DNA from: Chloroflexota bacterium
GTDB lineage: Bacteria > Chloroflexota > Anaerolineae > Aggregatilineales > UBA3940
NCBI GenBank assembly: GCA_024643825.1
Contig: JAHEME010000217.1
Span: 1-5,837, forward strand
Direction of reading: 5' to 3'
DNA length: 5,837 nt
Of the stretch, positions 1 to 5,316 are shown in pieces. The notes beneath the pieces are model-generated. The model saw only the letters and a list, made by a program, of their open reading frames with translations. It was not told the origin of the DNA and did not search any database. Within the stretch, counting starts at the first letter, position 1, and the number at the start of each line of letters is the position of its first letter. The position numbers and the translations under genes were made by a program.

Positions 1-8
1 GAGCACGC

Positions 9-1820
9 ATGACAACTCCTTATGATGGCAAGGTCGCCCTCTGGCATCTGGAGGGCGACACCGTAGGCGAGACTGACATCCCGGCGCTCGCTGCTACGAT
101 CAAGAAGTGGTCTCCCGTTGTCGATGCCGTGTACGTCAAGACGAGTGACGCTGGCATCTGGCATGGAGTCAACGATCACAAAACCACGATGGCGGTACGC
201 AGCGCCAATGATGTGGCGCGCTGGGTCGCAGCCCTGAATCAGGCCGGGCTGGAATTTCATGCCTGGTGCGAAGTTCGTGGGGCTAACATTCCCGGCGAAA
301 CGGCCCGCATCGTCGAGGCTTGCAAAGTCCCCGGTGTGAAGTCCATGATCATCGGGGTGGAGCCGTACCCCGGTGTCTGGAAGGGGACTCGTGCCAAGGT
401 GATCGAGCTGATGAGTGGAATCCGTGCGGCACTGGGCCGCGATTTCCACATCGGTCTGCGCGTCGATCCCCGTCGTAATTTCTACGAGGACATCTTCCCG
501 GATGCATGGCGTCCGTATATCAATAGCATTCATCCGCTGATCTATTGGGAACTGATGAACCGTGAGCCTGACTCGGTGCTGGCGGAAACGTACGTGGTCT
601 GGGGAGGTTACGGGCTTCCGCTGATTCCAGTGCTTCAGGGGTGGGCGAGTGCCGATGGGATCACGCGGACTCAGAGTCTGGCGCGTGGTGTGCGTGGAGC
701 GCCCGGCCTATCCTACTTCCGCCTGGGTGTGATTGGCCCGATGCAGTTCCCCGTGATCAACGATGAATTCGTTGACGAGGAAATCGGCCCGGATCACATG
801 CTGCGTCACTATGGCTGGGAGCGCATCATCTCCCCCGCCGAAGCAGGCTATCAAGACGGGGCTTACTCCGGAAAACCCAGCGCCGAAGTGTTCCAATCGT
901 TTAGCAGCGTGCGTGATCACACCATCAAGTATCGTCCTACGGCGGCCTCGCGTGATGAAGTCTACGCTCAGTGGAATCCCGGGCTGCCTGCGCCGGGCCT
1001 CTATGAAATCAGTGTGTATATTCCCAGCCGCCACGCCACGACGCGCAAGGCTCAGTATCACATTCACGGAGTCAAAGGGGCAGGCAGCGAACTGCTCGTC
1101 AAGCTCGATCAATCCCTGTATAACAACCAGTGGGTTCCCCTGCTGGTCTACGAGTTCACCGGGGATACCGGAAGCGGACAGGTCAACCTCACCGATCTCA
1201 CCGGGGAAGCGGAGAAAGAGATCGCCTTCACCGCCATCCGCTGGCGGCAGGTACTGGATCAGAAGCCCATCGATGTGGAGACAGGCAACGGATTTGATCC
1301 GCCCATTGGAACCGCAACCGAACGACTTGGCAACGCCGTTTGGCCGGGCAAGTGGTATGATGCAACCGGCTTCGCGACCTACTACACGACGGTCGGCGGG
1401 GCTTATCATACCGGGGCTGACCTCAACCTCCCCCTCGACGCGGATCGAGGAACCGCCATCTATGCCGCCGCCGATGGCGTGGTGACGTTCTCCGGGCGCA
1501 GCCTCGGAACCTGGGGGCGGCTGATCATCATCCGCCATGATCCCCTGCCCAACGGCTCGGTCTATTGGAGCCGCACCGCCCACATCACCAATCCCATTGT
1601 GCGGGAAGGCGACCGTGTGCTGCGTGGGCAGCAGATCGCCAACGTGGGCAATGCCGATGGCAAGCTGGCCTGGCATCTACACTTCGACATCGCCAAAACC
1701 AACGTGTTGGAACGCGATCCAGGTCACTGGCCGGGTTCCAACCTCAGCCTCGTGCTGGCGAACTATGTCGATCCGAGAGGCTTCATCAAGACCCACCGCC
1801 CGCCGGGGCGCGGCAGTTGA
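9..1820 (+). CDS. TIM-barrel / golvesin-like / M23 metallopeptidase fusion protein
   Basis: A 603-residue protein probably acting on peptidoglycan or another surface polymer. Residues about 5-255 look like a TIM-barrel (glycoside-hydrolase-like) region with alternating strands and helices (for example FHAWCEVRG near 83-91 and GLRVDPRRNFYED near 149-161). No specific family or catalytic pair can be assigned. Residues about 268-415 resemble the golvesin/xanthan-lyase beta-sandwich (YEISVYIPS at 332-340, then AFTAIRW at 406-412). Residues about 440-595 are an M23/LytM zinc peptidase: H467 and D471 (HTGAD), H525 (TAHI), and H556/H558 (HLHF). The metal ligands and catalytic histidines are therefore all present. 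No signal peptide or membrane segment is visible. The ATG lies 8 bases from the window edge, only a weak GAG precedes it, and the frame is open to the edge, so the true start could be upstream. A strong terminator follows 4 bases after the stop codon. The M23 call is secure, the middle domain likely, and the N-terminal fold tentative. Confidence 0.9.
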   Translation: MTTPYDGKVALWHLEGDTVGETDIPALAATIKKWSPVVDAVYVKTSDAGIWHGVNDHKTTMAVRSANDVARWVAALNQAGLEFHAWCEVRGANIPGETARIVEACKVPGVKSMIIGVEPYPGVWKGTRAKVIELMSGIRAALGRDFHIGLRVDPRRNFYEDIFPDAWRPYINSIHPLIYWELMNREPDSVLAETYVVWGGYGLPLIPVLQGWASADGITRTQSLARGVRGAPGLSYFRLGVIGPMQFPVINDEFVDEEIGPDHMLRHYGWERIISPAEAGYQDGAYSGKPSAEVFQSFSSVRDHTIKYRPTAASRDEVYAQWNPGLPAPGLYEISVYIPSRHATTRKAQYHIHGVKGAGSELLVKLDQSLYNNQWVPLLVYEFTGDTGSGQVNLTDLTGEAEKEIAFTAIRWRQVLDQKPIDVETGNGFDPPIGTATERLGNAVWPGKWYDATGFATYYTTVGGAYHTGADLNLPLDADRGTAIYAAADGVVTFSGRSLGTWGRLIIIRHDPLPNGSVYWSRTAHITNPIVREGDRVLRGQQIANVGNADGKLAWHLHFDIAKTNVLERDPGHWPGSNLSLVLANYVDPRGFIKTHRPPGRGS

Positions 1821-1823
1821 CTC

Positions 1824-1852
1824 AAAAGGCCACGCGCGATGCGTGGCCTTTT
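1824..1852. terminator. Bidirectional intrinsic terminator
   Basis: A perfect 12-bp inverted repeat, AAAAGGCCACGC / GCGTGGCCTTTT, with the 5-base loop GCGAT. It begins 3 bases after the stop codon of the M23 gene. It gives a GC-rich stem with a terminal U-tract on the + strand and, because of the matching A-tract, also on the - strand. It can therefore end the M23 transcript and also stop the convergent LuxR-type operon, whose last stop codon lies about 209 bases to the right. No other hairpin of this quality is visible in 1853-2060, which otherwise holds nothing I can name. Confidence 0.9.
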
Positions 1853-2060
1853 CCGTTAGCGATGCACAGCGCAACTCATCGATCCTCGCTGCACTGACGA
1901 CTGTCTGGGGATATTTTCCTGTGCGACCGCTGCGGCTCATTGTGCCTGTCTGAGTGGAGCAAAAGTTCGAGGCCGTATCCCTCCATGCCCTGGGGTAATA
2001 GAGGATATTTTGGGACTATGGCGCAGCCTGGATAGGCGACTCGCAGAGTTGGGTCTTATG

Positions 2061-2510
2061 TTAGGGTTGGAGGGAATCGATGTCCACATTATGAATTCGG
2101 ACATATCGGACGACCTCACGCCGATCAGTCAATTGGAGCTTCGTGAGGATGCTGCTCACATGGTTCTTAACGGTGGATTCGCTGATGATTAGAAGCGCGG
2201 CAATCTCTCGATTGCTCGCTCCCGTGAGCAACTTCCGGAATACATCCAGTTCACGCTCCGTGAGGACTTGAAGATCAGCACCTGCATTCTCACGAGGGCG
2301 AGCACGCAGGTCATGATATTCCTGGGGCATGAGTTCATTTGGCAGGTGGCTTTCCACATCAAGGCTCTGATCCCAGCCGAGTTCGACCAACTGCTTGTAG
2401 AGCCGATGGTACTTCTTGACAGTGGCATGGTCAGGCTTGCGCCGCCACTGGACCGCTAGATCGCCGAGTTCGTCTTCCAATCTATCCATTGTCTTAGCAT
2501 CAATCAACAT
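2061..2510 (-). CDS. LuxR/GerE-type helix-turn-helix transcriptional regulator
   Basis: A 149-residue DNA-binding protein. Residues about 82-138 form a clear LuxR C-terminal HTH: LTERELDVFRKLLTGASNRE, then IAALLIISESTVKNHVSSIL and the closing helix DRREVVRYVR. The conserved T-x-R-E-x-x-V, the N-x-E-I-A, and the S-x-x-T-V-K-x-H recognition helix are all there. The first 80 residues are charged and mostly helical and match no receiver (no phospho-acceptor Asp pocket), PAS or autoinducer domain I recognise, so this may be a short LuxR-solo-type regulator. The ATG is preceded by GGAGGAAG six bases upstream and overlaps the end of the preceding gene by 11 bp, which supports this start and suggests translational coupling. 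It may control its own operon or the divergent M1 peptidase, but that is inference. The function class is secure; target and signal are unknown. Confidence 0.92.
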   Translation of the reverse strand: MLIDAKTMDRLEDELGDLAVQWRRKPDHATVKKYHRLYKQLVELGWDQSLDVESHLPNELMPQEYHDLRARPRENAGADLQVLTERELDVFRKLLTGASNREIAALLIISESTVKNHVSSILTKLQLTDRREVVRYVRIHNVDIDSLQP

Positions 2511-3072
2511 AGAAATCTTCCTCCGGGTTCCACGGCGTCCCGATTTCTCGGAGCACTCGTATCAGTACTTTGATCCTGCCGTACCGATCCGATCCATGCT
2601 CAGCATGGTAGGGAATATCCAGCCCAGCCTTACGTTCCAAGAACGTGATGCAGTTGTTCACGTCTGGATGTTCAATGGGCGGAAATTGGTAAAGAAAATC
2701 ACTCCTCCTTCGATTATACCACCCAACCAGTGTGTCGTAGATGCGCTGCTTGTCATGCTCGCGGAGTGTGCTGGGAACTTTCCACACATCGCTGCGCTCC
2801 CCCAAAAGGTGAAGTTGGTGGGCACGCAGGAATGTATTGGTATCATCCTGAACCGAACCGTGAAGGCTGTGGGTGTGCCAGAGAAATTGGAAGAGCGCAT
2901 CGGGATCAGTAAAGCTGGCAACTTCTTCAGGTGTGGGATGAAATCCATAGATGATGCGTTCCCCCCGGCGGTAAGTGGCGCAGTGTCCCGCGTAAATGAG
3001 ATTGTCGTGTTCCTCTTGAAATGGTGAGGTATTCTTACTGATACCCCGGAAGGCAATGATGTAAAGTTCCAC
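2500..3072 (-). CDS. Hypothetical protein, possible permuted papain-like (NlpC/P60 or LRAT-like) enzyme
   Basis: A 190-residue protein, first gene of an operon with the LuxR-type regulator. It starts at GTG with an excellent AAAGGAG eight bases upstream. There is no signal peptide or membrane segment, so it is probably cytosolic. I do not recognise the family with certainty. Visible features: a strand-rich N-terminus (ELYIIAFRG), AGHCATYR with H30, a second strand (RIIYGFHP), a middle helix (KQRIYDTLVGWYN at about 108-120), and PDVNNCITFLERKAG with C141 at a helix start. A His in a GH-x-A-like strand followed about 110 residues later by N-C-x-x-F/L resembles circularly permuted papain-fold enzymes (YiiX/LRAT/PPPDE-like), where His precedes Cys. 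On that reading it would be a cysteine peptidase, amidase or acyltransferase. This rests on pattern only; a structural protein is equally possible. Sampled lines of the gene are less GC-rich than its neighbours. Confidence 0.82.
   Translation of the reverse strand: MELYIIAFRGISKNTSPFQEEHDNLIYAGHCATYRRGERIIYGFHPTPEEVASFTDPDALFQFLWHTHSLHGSVQDDTNTFLRAHQLHLLGERSDVWKVPSTLREHDKQRIYDTLVGWYNRRRSDFLYQFPPIEHPDVNNCITFLERKAGLDIPYHAEHGSDRYGRIKVLIRVLREIGTPWNPEEDFYVD
2517..2524 (-). promoter_or_regulatory. Ribosome binding site of the LuxR-type gene, inside the upstream gene
   Basis: On the - strand GGAGGAAG lies 6 bases before the ATG at 2510-2508 and within the last codons of the 190-residue gene (encoding part of its PEED end). 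The stop codon TGA (2502-2500) falls after the new ATG. Translation of the regulator is therefore probably coupled to that of the first gene. Confidence 0.75.
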
Positions 3073-3080
3073 GTATACGG

Positions 3081-3087
3081 CTCCTTT
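3081..3087 (-). promoter_or_regulatory. Ribosome binding site deciding the GTG start of the 190-residue gene
   Basis: The - strand reads AAAGGAG, eight bases before GTG at 3072-3070. It is close to the ideal anti-16S match and favours this GTG start over internal ATGs. Confidence 0.75.
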
Positions 3088-3101
3088 CGTGGCTCTTGTG
3101 T

Positions 3102-3119
3102 AGTATACAATGCTATACT
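3102..3119. promoter_or_regulatory. Divergent promoter core: AGTATA-N6-TATACT palindrome
   Basis: A perfect 6-bp inverted repeat with a CAATGC spacer, in the 54-bp gap between the leftward operon and the rightward M1 peptidase gene. Each arm reads as a TATACT -10-like hexamer: on the - strand at 3107-3102, about 30 bases before the GTG, and on the + strand at 3114-3119, ending 7 bases before the ATG at 3127. Neither has a convincing -35 at 16-18 bp. The palindrome may be two back-to-back -10 elements, an operator (for example for the adjacent LuxR-type protein), or both. If so, the two directions would compete for polymerase. Confidence 0.5.
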
Positions 3120-3126
3120 CGCGGCG

Positions 3127-4680
3127 ATGATCAATCTCACGCTCTCGCTGAAGCCCCGATCCCTGGCCGCATTCCCAGTCCTGCTTGTGTTGGTAGGTTG
3201 TGCTGCTGCTGACTCAACCGCCCTGCCTGTGCAGGCGGCTTCGCCGCTTCCGATGCAGATTTCGGATACGCCCCCTGCCGCCTCGCTCACCCCGGCTGCC
3301 ACCATCACCACTACGCCGCCAGATGCCACCGAGCGTCCACGCCTCAGCCAGAGCGCCGACATCATCGCCGTTGTGCCCGATGTTGCCCTCACCGTAGAGT
3401 TGTTCTACACCGAACGCTGGATGCGCGTTCAGCAGACGGTGACGCTCACCAATCGTTCCCCGGATGTCTGGGAGGAAGTCGTCTTCAACGTACCCATCAA
3501 CACCGTTCCCGAAGCCTTCTATCTGGATCGTGTGACCGTCACCGAAGGAGAATCGGTTCAGGAGGGTACAACTGGCTTGTTCGGAGCCGAAACCATTCTC
3601 CGCGTTCCTCTGCTGGTTCCCGCCAACCCCGGTGACGTGATCCAGATCGATCTCGGCTACCGGGTCGTGATCCCACCGATGGCCTCTACCGATTGGCCCC
3701 CCATCGGGACTACCGGGTGGCGGTTTGGCATCATTCAGGCTGGCGAGTGGTATCCCGCGCTGGTTCCCTATGTGGCGGGGGAAGGCTGGCATACCTGGGA
3801 GTACCGCCCGGTTGGTGATCCGACGGTGTATCCACTGGCGAACTATCAACTGAATGTGACAACAGAAGAAGGTATCACCGTTGCCAGCGGAGGCGCACAG
3901 GGGCAGGATGCGGAGGGCATCTGGCACTTTGCCATGCCTGCGGGTCGTGGGATCGCATTCCTCGCCAGTGAGCGATTCGCCGTCGCGCAGGGGGAAGCGG
4001 ACGGTATCCCCATCACCAGCTACTACCAGCCGGAGACTTCTCAGGCGGGCGAAGATGCGGTCACTATCGCGGCCCAGTCGATCCAGCTTTTCGAGGAACT
4101 CTATGGGCCGTATCCCTATGACAACCTGACCATCGTGGAGAATGGTTTCTTCGGCGGGATGGAGTATTCCGGGCTGATCTCGATCACCGACTATGCGTAT
4201 ATCACGTATATCGGCGAGCCGCCCTCGATTCTCCACGCCCTTGTCTCCCACGAAACGGCACATCAGTGGTGGTACGGGGCTGTGGGCAATGATCAGGCGA
4301 ATGAGCCGTGGCTGGATGAATCGCTGGCCTTTTACAGCGAGCTTCTCTACTTTGAGCGCTATGCACCTGATTCGGTGGACTGGTGGTGGGAAAAGCGCGT
4401 CGATGTTTACAACCCACATGGACCAGTGGATGCCACCATCTACACCTACGATAACAGTGCCAGTTTCATCACATCGGTGTATGGGCAGGCTGCCCGCTTT
4501 CTCCGTGAACTGCGCCAGCAAATGGGCGACGAGGACTTCTTCGCCTTCTTGCAGGACTATTACCGCACCTACAGTGGTCAGATTGTGACCGCCCACGAGT
4601 TCAAGATCACCGCCGAGGAACACACTTCGCAGGATTTGCAGCCTCTGTTCGACGCCTACTTCGCCAACCCCAATCCGTAG
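3127..4680 (+). CDS. M1-family zinc metallopeptidase lipoprotein
   Basis: A 517-residue exported gluzincin of the M1 (aminopeptidase N-like) family, expected to trim peptides outside the membrane. The N-terminus is a lipoprotein signal: charged start (K9, R11), hydrophobic run 13-23, lipobox LVGC with C25, then a Pro/Thr/Ala-rich linker to about residue 75. Residues 80-285 are the beta-rich N-terminal domain. The catalytic domain contains GGMEY at 343-347 (the family's G-x-M-E-N exopeptidase motif, with Tyr for Asn), HETAH at 375-379, and the third zinc ligand E398 in NEPWLDESLAFY, 18 residues after H379. Y452 (VYGQAARFL) is the likely transition-state Tyr. It ends soon after a short helical tail, without the long C-terminal domain of large M1 enzymes, so it is a compact form. 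No ribosome binding site precedes the ATG and a -10-like TATACT ends 7 bases upstream, so the mRNA may be leaderless. Substrate unknown. Confidence 0.95.
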   Translation: MINLTLSLKPRSLAAFPVLLVLVGCAAADSTALPVQAASPLPMQISDTPPAASLTPAATITTTPPDATERPRLSQSADIIAVVPDVALTVELFYTERWMRVQQTVTLTNRSPDVWEEVVFNVPINTVPEAFYLDRVTVTEGESVQEGTTGLFGAETILRVPLLVPANPGDVIQIDLGYRVVIPPMASTDWPPIGTTGWRFGIIQAGEWYPALVPYVAGEGWHTWEYRPVGDPTVYPLANYQLNVTTEEGITVASGGAQGQDAEGIWHFAMPAGRGIAFLASERFAVAQGEADGIPITSYYQPETSQAGEDAVTIAAQSIQLFEELYGPYPYDNLTIVENGFFGGMEYSGLISITDYAYITYIGEPPSILHALVSHETAHQWWYGAVGNDQANEPWLDESLAFYSELLYFERYAPDSVDWWWEKRVDVYNPHGPVDATIYTYDNSASFITSVYGQAARFLRELRQQMGDEDFFAFLQDYYRTYSGQIVTAHEFKITAEEHTSQDLQPLFDAYFANPNP

Positions 4681-4839
4681 AGATGATGAACCGCACGCCA
4701 AGCGACCTGATTATGCAACGCCTATGACCTATTCAGTTTATTGTGGCCCACGCGTGAGCACGTTGCGCCGTGCGGATAGCGGTTGAAGGGACACATCGCA
4801 AACTGCGTGAACCAGACGCGACCCTCGCGGGAGGCCGTC

Positions 4840-4887
4840 GCGAAGGCTCGTCGCCTTCGCTTACAGGAGTTTGCTTCCGCAAACTCC
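4840..4887. repeat. Two tandem perfect stem-loops
   Basis: GCGAAGGC/GCCTTCGC with loop TCGTC (4840-4860) is followed after 5 bases by GGAGTTTGC/GCAAACTCC with loop TTCC (4866-4887). Both stems are perfect (8 and 9 bp). No T-tract follows in either direction, which argues against a terminator. They resemble intergenic palindromic repeats. Confidence 0.75.
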
Positions 4888-5012
4888 GCGGCCCGTACCG
4901 CGTTCCCCAATGGGTGAGCTTCCGGGCACAGGCTGCTATTTGATCAGGCTCCCCTGTAGCGAGACCTGCGCCCGGCTTCCCTTCACCCTGAACCTCGCTA
5001 TGCTCGGTTCTG

Positions 5013-5034
5013 TCTCCTCTCAGTGGAGAGGGGA
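5013..5034. repeat. Stem-loop TCTCCTCTC / GAGAGGGGA
   Basis: A nine-pair stem (one G-T) around the loop AGTG, 3 bases after another imperfect stem (GAACC-tc-GC-tat-GC-tc-GGTTC, 4990-5010). It is part of the hairpin series downstream of the M1 peptidase gene. Confidence 0.65.
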
Positions 5035-5090
5035 TTTCATCGGGGCCAACCGTATCTATGAAATTTGCTTGCTTTGCCCGCGAGCGGTCG

Positions 5091-5120
5091 GCGGCATGGT
5101 GACCCATCACTCTCTGCCGC
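5091..5120. repeat. Direct repeat copy 1 inside a stem-loop
   Basis: The 20-base unit ATGGTGACCCATCACTCTCT (5096-5115) is enclosed by GCGGC and GCCGC, which pair as an outer 5-bp stem. Inside, GGTGA and TCACT pair (one G-T) around the loop CCCA. A second copy lies exactly 100 bp to the right. Confidence 0.8.
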
Positions 5121-5142
5121 GTCTTTCACGCAGGCGCAGGGA

Positions 5143-5163
5143 GATTTCCGTGACCCGGAAATC
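5143..5163. repeat. Perfect 8-bp stem-loop between the two direct repeats
   Basis: GATTTCCG and CGGAAATC pair around the 5-base loop TGACC. It sits between the two copies of the 20-base repeat, as would an internal hairpin of a larger folded RNA. Confidence 0.75.
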
Positions 5164-5189
5164 CAGGTAGACACCCTCCGGTCTTCGGT

Positions 5190-5220
5190 GCGGCGATGGT
5201 GACCCATCACTCTCTCGCCG
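5190..5220. repeat. Direct repeat copy 2 inside a stem-loop
   Basis: The same 20-base unit recurs at 5196-5215, enclosed by CGGCG and CGCCG. Relative to copy 1 there is one extra G on the left and one extra C on the right, so the added bases pair with each other and the stem is kept. A further CGGTG (5186-5190) / CACCG (5227-5231) pairing can extend the structure. Confidence 0.8.
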
Positions 5221-5267
5221 GGAGTTCACCGGGGACGCGGGAGGCGCTGCCTGCCTGCGGCGGAAAT

Positions 5268-5281
5268 AGAACCTATGTTCG
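5268..5281. promoter_or_regulatory. LexA/SOS-box-like operator (GAAC-N4-GTTC)
   Basis: On the - strand the sequence is CGAACATAGGTTCT, a perfect 4-bp GAAC/GTTC dyad with a 4-bp spacer. It closely resembles the LexA operator of Gram-positive bacteria. It lies immediately downstream of a leftward -10 hexamer, covering the predicted transcription start, which is a typical repressor position. The match is by eye; a single 12-bp site can arise by chance. Confidence 0.45.
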
Positions 5282-5287
5282 TATAAG

Positions 5288-5316
5288 AGTATACAATGGG
5301 TGGGGAGAAATGTCAC
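5288..5316 (-). promoter_or_regulatory. Leftward sigma-70-type promoter
   Basis: On the - strand: GTGACA (5316-5311, 5 of 6 matches to TTGACA), a spacer of exactly 17 bases, then TATACT (5293-5288, 5 of 6 matches to TATAAT). The start would fall near 5281-5279, on the GAAC-N4-GTTC box. The -35 overlaps the stop codon of the RHS reading frame. The transcript would run through the hairpin-rich DNA to the left, where no gene on that strand is credible. It could make a non-coding RNA or be a relic. Confidence 0.5.

Larger units (their letters stand above)
4681..5268. other. Non-coding, hairpin-rich intergenic region
   Basis: No open frame here has a credible start, ribosome binding site or protein character; the frames read as Arg/Pro/Ser-rich low-complexity. 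What it does hold is a series of short inverted repeats: 4758-4773 (GCACG/CGTGC), 4840-4860 (8-bp stem), 4866-4887 (9-bp stem), 4990-5010 (GAACC/GGTTC), 5013-5034 (9 pairs with one G-T), 5091-5120, 5143-5163 (8-bp stem) and 5191-5220. Their density suggests dispersed REP/MITE-like repeats or a structured RNA. No T-run follows the stems, so none is a standard terminator. Confidence 0.7.

Noticed and set aside
708..1676. Long open frames opposite and offset to the M23 gene
   Set aside because: Shadow frames of a GC-rich gene; the + strand frame contains the M23 catalytic motifs.
3214..4701. A 495-codon frame opposite the M1 peptidase gene
   Set aside because: Antisense shadow; the + strand frame has the lipobox, GGMEY and HExxH-x18-E.
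4866..4887. Rho-independent terminator for the M1 gene
   Set aside because: The stem is perfect, but no T-run follows on either strand and it lies about 185 bases after the stop codon.
4733..5110. A 125-codon leftward open frame in the intergenic region
   Set aside because: No ribosome binding site, no recognisable domain, Arg/Ser/Pro-rich translation, and it runs through at least five perfect or near-perfect hairpins. Better explained as repeat-rich non-coding DNA.
4871..5170. A 99-codon rightward open frame downstream of the M1 gene
   Set aside because: It starts inside the 4866-4887 hairpin, lacks a ribosome binding site and shows no domain-like composition.
5096..5215. CRISPR array
   Set aside because: Only two copies of a 20-base unit with an 80-base gap, each inside its own hairpin; no regular repeat-spacer pattern.
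5107..5316. A 69-codon leftward frame beginning at the predicted -35
   Set aside because: Its GTG start would lie upstream of the predicted transcription start, and the translation is Arg-rich and crosses the repeat hairpins.
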